Positions 12,330 through 25,997 of a stretch of 64,000 nucleotides of DNA are shown in pieces. The DNA lies in the NCBI GenBank assembly GCA_024138015.1, contig JAMXBB010000004.1:3946701-4010700 (forward strand), in the 5' to 3' direction. This stretch comes from Lumnitzera littorea (Eukaryota; Streptophyta; Magnoliopsida; Myrtales; Combretaceae). The position numbers and the translations under genes are program-made. Under the pieces are notes generated by a model. That model searched no databases. It had not been told where the DNA came from and worked only from the letters and a program-made list of their open reading frames with translations. Numbering within the stretch: position 1 is the first letter of the stretch; each line of letters opens with the position of its first letter.

Positions 12330-13135
12330 TTGATATTATTAACAAAAATGAATTAGATGTATATATTAATTTTTGTTTAAGTTAGTCACACCATGTTGAC
12401 AGAAAAACTACACTAAAAGATTTTATTTAAGTTATTCACATAACTCTCACAATCATAATAAATTGTTAGACTCTTAAATTATTTTATTCTCATCCAACTT
12501 GTCCATATATTTAGTTTAGAACCAGAAAGCTATCTTTTTTAGTATTTTTATGGTTTTCATCCGGCTTCCACTACAAGCATTAGGAAATTAAAGACAATAT
12601 TAGAAACATGTATTTAAGCTACAAGTTTAATTGGATGAGAAAGATATTTATTAAATAAATCAAATTACGAGTTTAAGTTTTTAAATACAATTAATAAATG
12701 GATGATATTATCTATTAGGATTTTTTGAATATGAATTTATTTTGATTCAACATAAAATACAATCAATTAATACGAATTATTAACCAATTTGGGGTTGCGC
12801 ATGGGACTAGTCTCTGTTGACTGCCGACTTTCTTTCCTGAGAAATAAAGCTTGCAGCTTACCCGTTTGGTGAAATTCTGCATTCACCGCGAAAAGTGCTG
12901 TGTGAGCTCAAATTTTCACATCTAAATCCCTGTTTACAAACATCTTTATCATAATGATTGAGACCCTATTTTCCAATTTTCATTTTCTTTGGAACACGAT
13001 TCCACGTAACGCGGCAAATTATTATGAAAGGTCAAATTTAAGGAGTGTCCAACCCATGAAAACTTCAACGACAACCTAAAAGTGAAACAAATGTGTTTTA
13101 AGTTTTCCCTGGATTTCATTATCGTATTTGTCAAA
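12330..13135. repeat. Tandem segmental duplication, copy 2, block d
   Basis: This is the counterpart of 7590-8400, including GTGTGAGCTCAAATTTTCAC and CGATTCCACGTAACGCGGCA. No third copy is seen downstream. Confidence 0.8.
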
Positions 13136-14950
13136 ACAACCCTAGGGGCCTGTTGGTTTCATTTCAAATCCGTCAACCCAAGAACTCTTTGACCTGATCG
13201 GTCTTTATTATTTCCATTAATTCTAAAATGGGTGCGTTAACATTTCCCAATTTTTTCAAAAGATAGAGAGGAAAAAAAAAAAAAAATGAAAGAATGAGTC
13301 AAAAGTATTTATAGTGGGAATATACATATATTGAGTCATCCTAAATAGCTTCCTCCGATTTGATTCAAAGCTCATCCCACTGGCCACTATGAATAAAAGA
13401 GGTAATGATGTGTTTAAACTCACGTTGGGGAAAAATTTTCGAACACAGAGTATAATCCGATTATATCCTACTAGAGTAAAATATCAGTCTATATTTATAT
13501 AATTATTTAATTTGTTTAAATTAATAATTTGAATAAAAAAGTTAATGACATCATATTTTATGAATATTTATAAAAGAAAAAAAAAGTTTAAGACTCAAAT
13601 AAGAAAAGTGATTAAAGCTTAAGGATTAAGAGTATATTTTCTTTTCCGGATAAAATCTCCGATTTCAAATGAAATTAAGACATAATAAAGAGTAATGCAC
13701 CGCGGGTAGGTAGTGATGTTATTTAATTTCCTTATGCCCAGCTTTGCAGTGCGATGATAATAGGAACTTCATCCTTACGGAACATCTTATAACCCAAGGT
13801 CCTCGTGTCGGTTCTCTAGAAGAGTTTCCATGTGTCAGCTTGCCAGAAAGACTTGAAAAGATATTAACACATTACATATATATATATATATCGAGAAGCA
13901 TATATAAATTTCAATAAAAGTTATATATATAAAATTATAATTTAAAAAAAAATACGTTTATTCATTAAATATATATTAAAATTTTATTAATAATTATTCA
14001 TTATTTATCTATTTACATAATATATTAATATTATTATTATTATTTTTTCCAAAAAGATCAACCTGTCTTTATCAAGGACGTGGTACTTTCGGGAACATGT
14101 TAAGGACCTTGTTCCATTAAGGTTTATAATAAGATGTTCGCTAATTATACTATTAGGATGATTTTATTAGCAAGATCATGATGGTAAATTTCCATCCCTA
14201 TTTAGTTCCGTAGCCTTAGGCCAATTAAGCTGGCAAGTTGACTATCAATATTAGAAATTATTAAGTTGCATGCTTAACCAAACTTTTATTTATAAAATTA
14301 TCACAATACCTTTTAACTTGTACTCTTCGGTCAATGTTAGCTGCATAATTTTATACTATGATAAATTTTGATAAGTAAAGTTTTAAGTATACATAAAATT
14401 TTAGTAATTTTAACTTTAGATATAAAATTAAAAGATGGATAGAATTCAGAAAGGAGGTTTGATCTTATCCCAATGATATTTAGAATCAGGATAACATTTG
14501 ACAAGGGAACAAATAGGAAATATTGTTGCCTTTACGGGCTATATATTATGGATAATGGACCACGTGATGCTAGTCCTTAGATAAGATTGGGACTCAATAA
14601 TACAAGTTACACTTAATTAACATAAGATCCGATAATTTTAAAATTGGTATCCGAGGTATACGTGTTTTCTTAATGTTACACATCAAATTTGAAACTACTA
14701 AATATAATAATTAACTGAATGTATGGAATTTTATGCCCATAATTTAAAGTTGTTAATGATATATCCAAATTCCAATAAAGCTTTTACTGTTATCAAATTT
14801 ACAACCTTAAAACTTCATCATCTTTAAATAGATGACATGAGAAATAAACATTGTTAAAGAGTACAAGTATTACTGCGATGGTAAATTTGATAAATATAAA
14901 AGTTAAGTGAATCCTCTCGATTTTTCTCTCACTTTACAAATTAATGATTA
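13136..14950. other. AT-rich intergenic DNA, no gene seen
   Basis: There is an (AT)n tract near 13876-13891 and several A/T runs. No supported gene or element. Confidence 0.4.
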
Positions 14951-14954
14951 ATGT

Positions 14955-15545
14955 TAATAGAAGATTTTGAACACGAATCCTTTGAGTCCATACCAACTTA
15001 TTTAGACCTTAAGTTGACAAATTTGAGCCTAAGATCAATGTGTTCCACCATTGACCAACTTACCTTGTCTAGTGACCGGCTTGCATGAGGAACTTTCATA
15101 TAAAGAATAAACATCATTTAATATCCAAGCCTGATACTAAGATGGTCATAACTATCATAGGCTAAGTAGATGAGGCTCAAGACTCGGTCGACAATCATTC
15201 TCCTTACTTCTTGGAACATGATGGTCGGCATGATCCCACTTATCGGATTTAATGGGCGTATCAGCATGCTATGCATGCTCCTAGAACCGCAACAATCTCT
15301 CTATAAATAACCTAGATGCTCCATGGTAACACATCTTGACTCTTGCGCACTTAGTATATATTAAGCACTTTAGCTTTCTTTATAAATACTTGCTAACTTA
15401 AGTATTGAAATAGTCGTACTAAATAACACCCTGGTGTCCCTCACTATATTTTCTTGTGCAAGCCTATAATCACCTATAAGGTCCAATTACAGTAAACTCT
15501 ACTACCAAAATCCTATCACCAATAGATGAAATTATCTTGACTCTT
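14955..15545 (+). mobile_element. LTR-like repeat, family E, copy 1
   Basis: It shares an ordered set of motifs with 58489-59170: a GAGTCC start region, CCTTAAGTTGAC, a TATA box (TATAAATA, 15302-15309) and a tail AAATAACAC...CTCACTATATTTTCTTGTG. The TATA box followed by a pyrimidine-rich leader is typical of LTR U3-R-U5 structure. No internal domain lies beside it, so it is a solo LTR or TRIM-like remnant. Ends are approximate. Confidence 0.55.
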
Positions 15546-18500
15546 GAAATATCTATGATGTTATCATGACATCATTTTCTTTTTTTATAACTTCAATAAT
15601 TAATCACATATGATAGTATCTTGAGGACATGGATTGAGGGAACTTAAGAGAAGATAAATTGAGAGAATCCTTATAATAAATCAATTATTAAAATTATCTA
15701 GAATCTTATAATATTATATAATGTTATTATGGTATCATTTTTATTTTTATAATTTCAATAATTAATTATATGTAACAATATTTTTAAGAGAGTAAACTAA
15801 AGAGGAATTTAAATTAGATATGACATTTAAGGGTTTTAAACTTTAAATATAAAATTGAAATGACGTCAAATTGCAATAGGAGTTGTTATCGTCCCAACCT
15901 ATCATTCCACTTTGGGATTTTTTTTAGGGGTAAATTAGGTAGAAGCCAGTTCTGTAATTCGCAGGCAATGACTGGGTCGCACGTCAATTAAGGCCGCTGC
16001 CTATAAGGATGATAATTGGTAATAATAATAATAATAATAATAATGAAGTGAATATGTAGTCCCCCCAACTTTGAACTTTGTAGTACTGTATACTAAAATT
16101 ATTCATCATTAAATCATCAATTATTCCTCATTATAAATCATCATTAGCTCCTATAGTTAAAGTACACCGTCGCAATTACATTATTAGCTACTTTGAATTT
16201 ATGGTCTTGTTATAGGCAAAGGTTTTGAAGCTGATCCTTTATTAATTAATAACCTTTTAAAAAAAAAAAATTGTATACAACTTTCAAGACATCACTAAAT
16301 GCCTAAAGCTATCCTAAAAATATCTATCAATAGCGATAGTTTCTTAATTGTAACTATGGTTTGTTAGGGTATATGTGTATTTCTAAAGTTACATAGAGTT
16401 GAGTGTATGTTTGAATGTTTGAAGGTTTATCTATATCTGATAAATACTTCTTACATAGTTTTAATCGTTAGGAATTAAAGATACATGCAAAGGCTATATA
16501 GGTATCACGTGCACGTGCGACGCTTCACATGATGAGAGCATGTAAAGATGAGTGCTTATGAAAATCAAGAAAAAGAGCAATTCTGACCAAAAAAAAAAAA
16601 ACATTAGTGATGAAACATATAGCCTCAGTAAATAGGGTCGCGTTAAAAATAACAAATCTCTTCATAAACAACGTAATGGTTGTTTATAGAGAAAATTGAT
16701 CGATCATGGTTTTTGAATTGTTGAAACTGGCATCTCAAATTTGGTACCAGCAAATCGCATTCAAAGAAGACCCTAGCAAATTGAGTCTTGGGAATCCAAG
16801 GTAGATCACCAAATTCCATAAAATCTACTCTAGTGATGTAGGATTTTTTTCCCTCCTTACAGCTAGAGCAAGCCTTGCGTTGTATTTATTATAGATATGA
16901 CTAGCTAAACAAAACTTCTATTTAATGAATTTTTGGAATGGAATGGATTGGAGTAGGATAGAATTGAATAAGACTAAGATCAAAATCATATATGGAAATG
17001 TTTAAGAAATGGAATGTATTTGTAGTAGTACTTGTTAAAAATACTTTTAGTTATTAAATATCATTCTCATAAATATATTGAAAGTTAAATAAGTAGTTTT
17101 AATTAATAATAATAAATTGATAGGGAATAACATTACGATTCTATCATTTCAAAAATTAAATTAAATTCTTCCTTAAAACTAGAATAGAATTGGCGATCTC
17201 ATTTTATAAATATACTTCCATGAGCAAAGAAAATCAAACTTGGAATAATAACTTTATTCAAGTTCATTATGTATACTAAATATGATATATATGACATTAA
17301 AACATATATTTAGCGTGAGGAGTTAAATAATATATATGGATGCAAAAATATCCACCACTTTTTCATCACCTCTATATCCCTCGTTCTTCTTTATGATGGG
17401 ACATCCAAAGTACTCAGTAATCCACAACAAATTCAACGTTAAACGACCTAAACCATTGAGAATACCTAGTACTGAAAAATCATCCTAGTCATTTTACTCA
17501 ATTTCGACCTAATTTTTAAGTCATGATGATGTTTATTTCAACTTCATTTTCCCTATTTTGCTGCACTTTGATCCCTTTAAATTCAAAAATCCTTGATCTA
17601 TATGTGAATTTTCAGCAACCTAATAGGAAAATAAGTCTTGTGGTGGAATTAATTGAATTGATATTAGGATGTATTGCAAAATACTTTTTTTATATTTGCT
17701 TTGTATGGATTTAAACTCTTCCCTTTCTAAATTGAGCATTTATACTCCAAAATCTTTATTAAAAAATGAGTTTTACACAGTATTTTACTAAACTGTCCCT
17801 AGAATTTCATAGTAGAAGAAACTAAAATTAATATATATGTATATATACATAAAATCGAGAAAGAAATGATGATGTAAAGGTATACAAACTTTATCGTAAA
17901 GATTTTGGAATTATAATCACTTAGGAATAAATTTGCCTTAAATATATATATCCCTTATTTTATGATCGATTAATCATACTCCAATTAGTCTTCAATCAGT
18001 TGTATCCCCAAAAAAAAAAAAAAAATTTAAATTAAATAGAAAACAAATATATGTACTTTTTTTTTTTTTCTATTTTCCCGTGTGATAACAAATATATCTA
18101 CGCTAGTCCGGACTTTACGTGCATTAGGTGTGAACGTAGGGCCTTCAAAATGAGACAGAACAACAAAAGCCTGCAGAGCGGGGCTGAGATTTTTAGATTT
18201 GAGATGCTACCGAATCACGTTCGTTGTCTTAGTTGTCTTATATATACCTGTATATGAGGCAATTCCATCCCATTTGATATTGACTTATAGTTATAGTTAT
18301 AACATACTAGGGCGAGAAGGATGCCGTGTCTAATTTACCTGTTTCTATGCTAATCTATAGTGTATTTCTACTCCTATAACAAATCGAGAGTACCTACTTC
18401 ACCTCATATTAGCACATCCGGCAAACAACGATATGCACAACAATGGGATGAATTGATAATAGGGAGGTAAACCGATTGGGTTTGGAGCAAATCTTATAAA

Positions 18501-19289
18501 ATCCAAATTTGATCTTATAGATCTTACGTTTTTCAAAACCCTGTGAAAGTTTTATAAGATTTTACATCTTATTATCAAAACCTACTTTTATAGAGTCAAT
18601 AAGAGCATCTTTCCATAGGATTTAGATGAAAAAAAGAAGAGAGTCAAGTGGAAAGCATCTAGATAGGACTAAAGTTATACTTACTAACTTATGCTCAAAT
18701 GAAGTTCGAAAATTAAATCTTTTATACAACATAGAACTAGTATAAGGTATACGTAGTGTGTAAGTTAAGAGCAAATATTTTTATTAATATATTATTTTTA
18801 TGAAATCGATTTTTTCATCAAGTTTTTTGTTTTTTGTAGTCCCGTAATCCAATTCTAAATCCTATATGGTTTTAAATCATGTCTCGAAACCCTATAATAC
18901 CTATAAGGTTCTTATCATATTGGTTGGCCACAATTCTATAACAATTCTCTTGATTATGTCCCTAATTAGTAATTTAGCAATTTGAGCACATTAATTATAT
19001 AGTTTAGAGTTGTAATTCAATGATTTAACGATTTTCTTATATGATTTTTCTATGAACTTAATGGGTTCTTTAATGTTACTATATATATTTGATGTATCTA
19101 GTTATCTATACGAATAATTTTGTCCTTTCACATCTTAGGTTAAGAAATATACTCTCTTATATTGTATATTTCAATAACAAAAACATTACCGAAATATAGA
19201 AATACCAATCAAATCATATTTGCAACTCCCCATGTTTAGTTTCGTCATTTGAGTAGGTCTCTACTTTGCATAGGTTTCTCCCAAAGCAC
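15546..19289. other. AT-rich intergenic DNA
   Basis: It contains an (AAT)n microsatellite (about 16021-16043) and a patch of GGAATGG/GGATTGG motifs (~16930-17010) that may be the edge of a miniature element. No coding sequence can be supported; the small frames at 17523 and 18051 are short hydrophobic AT-coded strings. Confidence 0.4.
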
Positions 19290-20150
19290 AATTGACATCT
19301 TAATGTTTATCCTCTTGGAATTTTAAAGTCCTTGTTCTTCTTCTTTATGTTGATAATATCATCTCACCCATAGCAATCCTACACTTTTACATCCCTACAT
19401 CTCAATTTTCTATAATTAATTTGCTATGAAAGATCCTTCCACTTCTTTCTTATTATTCAAGTCTCTTCTACCCCTTGAGACATCGACATTTATCAATCCT
19501 AGTTCATTTTTTATCTCCTCATAAACCATTACATGCACCTTTCAAAATCAATGAGAACTCTTTTGTCGCTAGGAAGTCAACTTAGTGCTCATAATTTTCC
19601 CTACCTACTAATTCCTAAAGCTTATCAACATGAGGCAATTTGTGCATTACAATACATGACCAAACCAAATGTCAATTTCATAGTCATCTTGTTGAGTAAA
19701 AACATGCACTTGCCAAATACAAATCAGATTGAAGCAACCAATCAAGTGCTCTAACATCTATATAGCACTTTATCCCTAAAATATTACATGCACATCTTGT
19801 ATCTTCTTGACTACCTTTATTGTTGCTCATTATACTAGTTATAAGGCATACCATCTTCCTTGGGCACAATCTCATCTCTAAGAAGCAACCAATTGTAATG
19901 TAACTCCATTAGGGCCAGATACTAAGCTCTTGCTATGTTGTAGCTAAATCTACTAAGATATGTTATCTTGCTCAGGAATCAGGACTACTTATTTAACGCT
20001 CTATCATCTTGTATCATGATAATCTTAGAGCTGTCTACCTACTGAGCAACCTAATTTAACCTAACCACATTAGACATATAGATATTGATTACCAATTTAT
20101 GCATGAAATGGTAACTTTTAAGCGAATTTTCATTTGATACATTCCCTCCC
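19290..20150 (+). pseudogene. Ty1/copia polyprotein remnant (end of RT and RNase H)
   Basis: Three-frame reading of the plus strand recovers the copia order. First comes an RT active-site-like string LLLLYVDNII near 19330-19360 (YVDD with the second Asp as Asn). Then a block around 19640-19750 reads AICALQYMTKP...MHLP...EATNQVL, matching the RT-RNase H linker. Then RNase H pieces near 19900-20125 include YHDNLRAVYLL and HIDIDYQFMHEMV. Stops and frameshifts break every frame. The family call rests on motif order; it is a dead fragment with no LTRs recognised. Confidence 0.75.
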
Positions 20151-23100
20151 ATCATTAACATATAGATATTCTCACTATGAATCCCTCTACTAATTCATTC
20201 CTTCAATAGTATACTAATCTTATAGTGACATGGAAACATGAGATTAAAAGGGTGTATTATTGTATATTTAATTATCTAATTAACTATAGGTTATCTTTTC
20301 GCATCTTAAGGTATGAACTTCGGCTCTTGTATACATATAATAATGAACACTTTGGTGGAATACAAAAATACATTAAAACCATATTTGTATGGTTAAGACT
20401 TGGTTTTATTTATTCAATTTAGTTAGGGAAAGGTACATGTAAAGAAGTGGGAAAAAAAAAAAAGACTAAGAAATGTCTAAGTGAACAAAACTAGTTGACC
20501 AAGTAGGATAACTACATACCTAATTATAAACTAAGTTGACAACTTAAAAGATCAAATCAGTTAAGTTAACTAAAATATAATTTGGTCGAACACCTTCTGA
20601 ACTTAGCCAACTTAATTCTTCTAAATTAATATATAATTGATTAAGATAAATTCAAATTAAGTAGGACTTCTTAAACTTTAAGATAAACAATAGAACAAGT
20701 TAAAATGAATTTAGGTATGAAAAACAATATAGTTATTGATATATTTAGGATACCTTCAAAAATCAAAGAACAAAAGCTTACAAGAAAACAAGGTGAGTAA
20801 TTATGTTGTTTATGTGTTGGTTGCTAAGGTTAGATGATGAATCTAATAAGTGTATGACTAGTATCAATTATTAGCACTGATTGATTTTTTTTTTTTTCTT
20901 TCACTAAGGTTGGTATTTTAGTGCTCTGTGTCTATTGTAAGATGGACATCTAGGATATGTTGCAAGTAGTTTTGGGTAGCAACGTCAGTAGCCATTTCAA
21001 ATACATTGATTATGGAATGGGTGTTTATCGCTTATCGTAGGATGGGCATTTGGAATAATGTGTCCAGTATAGAACTAAATAGCCATGTTTAGGCGAGCAA
21101 GTCATCGATATGGCTAAATATTTTGATATAGATCTTTTATTTTGAAGAAAAACTATAAATATGTTAAATTAGTGTGTAAGCAGGGTTGTTGTTGATGATC
21201 GACCACGTGCTATGAATGTGATGGTTGATCTTAGAGATCACTTAATCTAATGATATATGTATGGACATGATGGAGAGATAAGTGGGACAAGGAACGGGTG
21301 AACTTGATCACATGTGTGCATATTTGTAATAAAAGATTGAAATATGCATTTTTGAATGTTCTTGATATGTTCTTCACTGAATAGCTAATTTGATCTGTTA
21401 AGGAGATATTTCAACAGAGCTTTTGTGTTGTTTTCAAACCTTGTAATAGGTCAATTATGTAGGAATGAGAATATTAGCCTACTATTTATAGATTTTGGGT
21501 TGATCTCAACTGTTGTATTACTTTAAGATGAATGATTAAGATTTGATATTAATTGTAGTTGTTGGATTACTCTAGATTCTTTTCTTATAAGGGAGATGGG
21601 CTTAGATTTTAGGTTTAAGGTAGGTTTAAATAAGTGCAATAGCTTACAATAAAAGGAAAGAAGTCTATCCATAACAAAGTAAGTTCATAACTCTTATTTT
21701 TGTCTCAATATAGCTCAATTTGAGGCCAAATAGAATCCAAATGGACTTAGAAATATTTTTTTTCCAAGCCTACTTTTCATGCATGAATCAACCAAGTAAG
21801 GATGGGAGCAAAATAACCAATCCAATGATCGTTTTTTTGAGCTTACCAAGTCGTATCTCTCAAAACTTCCTCGATTAAACTTGGTTTCTTATCTCCTATT
21901 ACCAACCTATTAAACCAGCCTATGGCATTATATTGGGCTAAAAGATAATTACTAAAATGACCCTCTACATAATGTTATAGCATGCTACTTTAAATGGGTA
22001 AAGTGAGCTGATTACCTAGTAGTCATTTCTAACTATGAAACCAATATGAGACAATTAGATTATGGATTCGATATCATATGAGATTTAATATTGGTTCTGG
22101 TCTTTATTTCGATGTCAAAATCTGATGATTCATGGTCCATAGGATCTAGTATCCAATCAAGGTGTAGGTCTGTTGTCGTTACCTTAAACAACCCATCAAT
22201 GTGTACTATACATGCTGGTTGGATTGGTTGCCGGATCATGTTATTTGGTTGCAAGGGATTTGACACCTTTGTTTTGGGGTTACGTACGAGACATATTTGC
22301 TCACCAACTTGTTTTTCAGGGGTATTCTCGACTTTCTCTTCTGTAATAGCATTGTGCTAGGGCTTTAACGTTAAGAAAGGTAGGAGTTTACAAGTAAAAT
22401 GATACCCTTCTTTTCTTTTTCCAAAACTCTTTCTTAAATATTGTTTATTGTTATGGTATGTGACCTATTCATCCGCAATCAGCACAATATAGCAAGATGC
22501 ACTGGCTTTACGGCAGTTATAAGGCTCGTCCCACCCCATGCATTTAATAAAAACCAAATAGAAGTATTACATAAAACTAATGTTTCGTGTAGTGTCTCAG
22601 GAACCGGGTTGTACGAAATGATTCTTCAACAGAATGAATATAATTAGCATCTGCTCGAAGGAAACATGAAGTCCTTAGTCAAGGAGAATCATCAAAACAT
22701 TGCAAACCGACACGATGAAAATACAAGAAATGTCAAAGTGTCATATATAGCGACTAGTGTATTGTACTGAATTACAAATCAACTTCACATGGGCACTTTG
22801 TCGAATGTTTGTTTTTATCCCTAGTGCCCTAATTCAACATAGCGTCAAATTTCAGAAAGGTGAAATTGGGTCTTCCATCTTGACCCTTAATTCGCTGAGA
22901 ATCTTATCGTGAGTTTCTGCATAGGATTCTTTCGTCGGTCCGAGCTTAGTTGTCACGACTTAAAAACGATGAAGTAGGGATGGTAATCCGTGTTGACGGT
23001 TTGGATTTATATTTTTATCTATATGGAATTTGTGCGTCGGTACTAAACAGATATATGTAATTAGATCTATTCTTCTTATTATCGTATTGTATATCCTATC

Positions 23101-25640
23101 ATTTCGTGTCTCTCGTATTTTATATACCTACAATTTTATAGGCCAATCGAAAACTACACTTGAACCCTTTCTTATTTGATGATAAAATACCAACCTAGGT
23201 TCTTATACAAAGTCCTAAGAGGGATAGGCTAGGTTATTTCGATGGATCGAGGTTACATTTCCTAATTTTAAAACTTTTTGTTGGAATGTTAAAAATGATA
23301 AATAGTAAGGTGAAGGCAAAAAAATATCTCTACTTTAGAATTTGGGTAGTTTAGTGATTAAAAGTTGGTTTTTTAATTATTTAGTGTCTAACACAATTAC
23401 TTGGTGGGCCACTTTTCACAAAGTATATACATTAAATCATAAAAGAAAGAAAGTTTAAGCACTAAACTGTTCAAATTGTAAAGTACATGTACTTATTGTG
23501 TTTTTATCCAAAAAAAAAAATAGTTAAAAGGTAGATTGGTTAATATGGTTTTATCCTTTCTATGTCTGGCTTCCGCTTCGTCAAATAAAATCTCGAATGG
23601 ACTTGTTATATAATGCCAACCTCTTTTAAATCATGCAAAGTTTCTTACCTAACTTAAGATTTCAAGTATGCCATAAAAGTTTAGAACAAAGTTCAAAACC
23701 ATTCTAGATTATGCGGTCCCAATGTATGGTGGCGGGTGCATGTATTGCATTGCAAGAAATCACAAAACAACTGATGATGGGGGAACAGTCCTTGTTGCCT
23801 AATCTGTGTGTGCCTCTACGTGTTGTTAGGTGACCCACAATAAAAAGGGCTTAAGGACACCTTAAAAAAGGTCATGAAAAAGCTAACTTAGTCTCACCAA
23901 ACCATAGATTTTGATCCCTACAATCTTTTTAAAACCTTAAAAAACAACATAAGGAAAGGGAGAAATCACATATAATGAATGGAGCCATGAAAAAGAGGGA
24001 GAGACAAAGACTAGCAAGTGGAGTGAGTCACTTAGTACCCTATAATCTTGCATTTAAGTCCTAGTTTAGTTTCTTTCAATTTGTTGATGACATGAGAAAG
24101 TGATATGGGGTTGGGGTGGACCGTTTGTCACTTTCATATTTGCTTTTTCATTTATGAGGGGTTGGTTGAAGAAAACTTACAATATCAACCCTTCCCTAAA
24201 CCCATAAGGACTTGGAGGTTTAGGTTACTCCAACAGAAAGGGACCCATATTGATCCTTTCAAATCGGCACTTACTATTCTAGGGTTTAAATTCCTATTAT
24301 TTAATAAAAGCTTTACTCATTTGCAATACCCATGATTAGTATAATGAGTTCCATGTTTGTTATTAATTAGCAGAGATATTTATGGATCCGGGTTAGTGAT
24401 CAAGAGGTCAGCAAAATTATTTAAATAACCTATGGTTTACTTAATAATATAGAATAATAAGAGTAACACAATACGATCTTCTTAAATAATCTTAATAAAC
24501 GCATTTTCAATAAATAAAAGGAATACTATTAGAAATATCTAGATGACTTTTTAATTAATTTAGTGATACAAATATTTTACTACTTATGAGATGATAAAAC
24601 TTTTATGTTTTTTTTTTTATTCTTTAAAGGTTTTTTACTTTTTTTTTTCCCTTTTTTCCTAGTACGATATCTATTTACAAACAAAAGATGGAATTAGATA
24701 TTTCATCCGATCTTAGTCGTTTAGTTATACAAATCAAATGCTACCCTGATAATAATATACTTACATTATGTATTTACTAATTATATGTTCCAGAAAAAAA
24801 AAAATTGACTATTTATCATGTACTTCTTTTACGTATGGGTAAATCAGAAGCACTGTTCCGAAGTTACTTGAACAATACAACTCTTGACTTTTCTAAAAAG
24901 TTTGCTATGACATGACCGATACTTTAATACAAAACCTATACTATTAAAAAAGACTGTGAGATAACTCATGTTACATCCATTAGAATCATTATTATCAAAT
25001 CCGATCTAAATAATTTATTTGAATATGTTAAAAATTTAAAAATAAAAAAGATAAATTAAATTAAATCATAATTAGAGTAAATCGATCATATAAAAAAGTT
25101 ATATTAAATCGAGTTTAACTATACAGATCAACCTGAGTTTAAGAACACTGATTTCAATATACAAGTTCTACTTAGATTTTTTAAGTTCTATAGTAGAGAA
25201 ATACTCATATTAGATTAAAAAAAAAAAAATTATACATCAGAACCTTTTGTCTCGAAGGTAAGAAACTAATATACAATTTTGAAATTTTATTTCACCAATT
25301 CAAGTGCATGCATGTGATTAGACGGCACATGCACGGAACAGGGATTTAGAGACATCAAATATATACCCGTCATATATCATAAACAAAAGTTAGAACTTAG
25401 AGCGCCTGCACCACCAATAAAAGGAGCAAGCATATAGGTGGAAAAGGTTAGGATGAACAATAGACAGGATAGTCCGTAAAATTTACCCTTTCTATTAATA
25501 CCCATCAGCTCGTAATTAGGAGACGCAGGGAGAATACAAGTAAATCATGCTCAGAGACTCAACAGCTAACAAAAGTACATAAAAGACAGTGAGACATTTC
25601 ATTAAAAAGGAAATCGTTGCTAAATGTAATGAGAAAATTT
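20151..25640. other. Gene-free intergenic DNA
   Basis: It is mostly AT-rich. Patches of average GC (20900-22900) look like decayed repeats, but I could not identify a family. Overlapping frames on both strands at 22060-22360 (68 and 89 codons) have no recognised domain. No RNA gene was seen. Confidence 0.4.
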
Positions 25641-25997
25641 TTAGGGGACAAAACAAGGCTGTATCTTAATGGAGTTTCTGCATAAAAGATTTAAGAAGGG
25701 TAAGAAGAGATAAGAATTCATGAATGGAGAAGTACAACTACCTGTTTCAGGGGTATCTTGGAGTAGCATTAAAGACTCTACTGAAATTTATTCAAAAAAA
25801 ATTAAAATAAAAAATAAAAAAGAAAGAAAGAAACCTTCTCTTCTCTACACATAACACACACCACCCAAAAAAATATTTATTATTATATCTTTTTTTTTTA
25901 GATATAATAAGCAACAAAAAGGACATAAACATAAAGCCTGCAAAAAACTGAGAAAAATTTGGACTCATTGCCTAATGATCTTGCCAAGAAGGTGAAA
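25641..25997 (+). promoter_or_regulatory. Formin upstream region and 5' leader
   Basis: The leader before the formin ATG contains a pyrimidine/AC-rich stretch (CTTCTCTTCTCTACACATAACACACACCACCC, split here as CTTCTCTTCTC and the AC-rich run at 25846-25866). I see no clear TATA box. The transcription start is not determinable. Confidence 0.3.

Noticed and set aside
22060..22360. Sense/antisense frames of 89 and 68 codons
   Set aside because: No recognisable motif. The region looks like decayed repeat and neither frame has support beyond being open.
25959..25997. Upstream TTG start of the formin frame
   Set aside because: It adds 13 polar residues before a clean signal peptide and is not an ATG; plant initiation at 25998 (ATG) fits class I formins.
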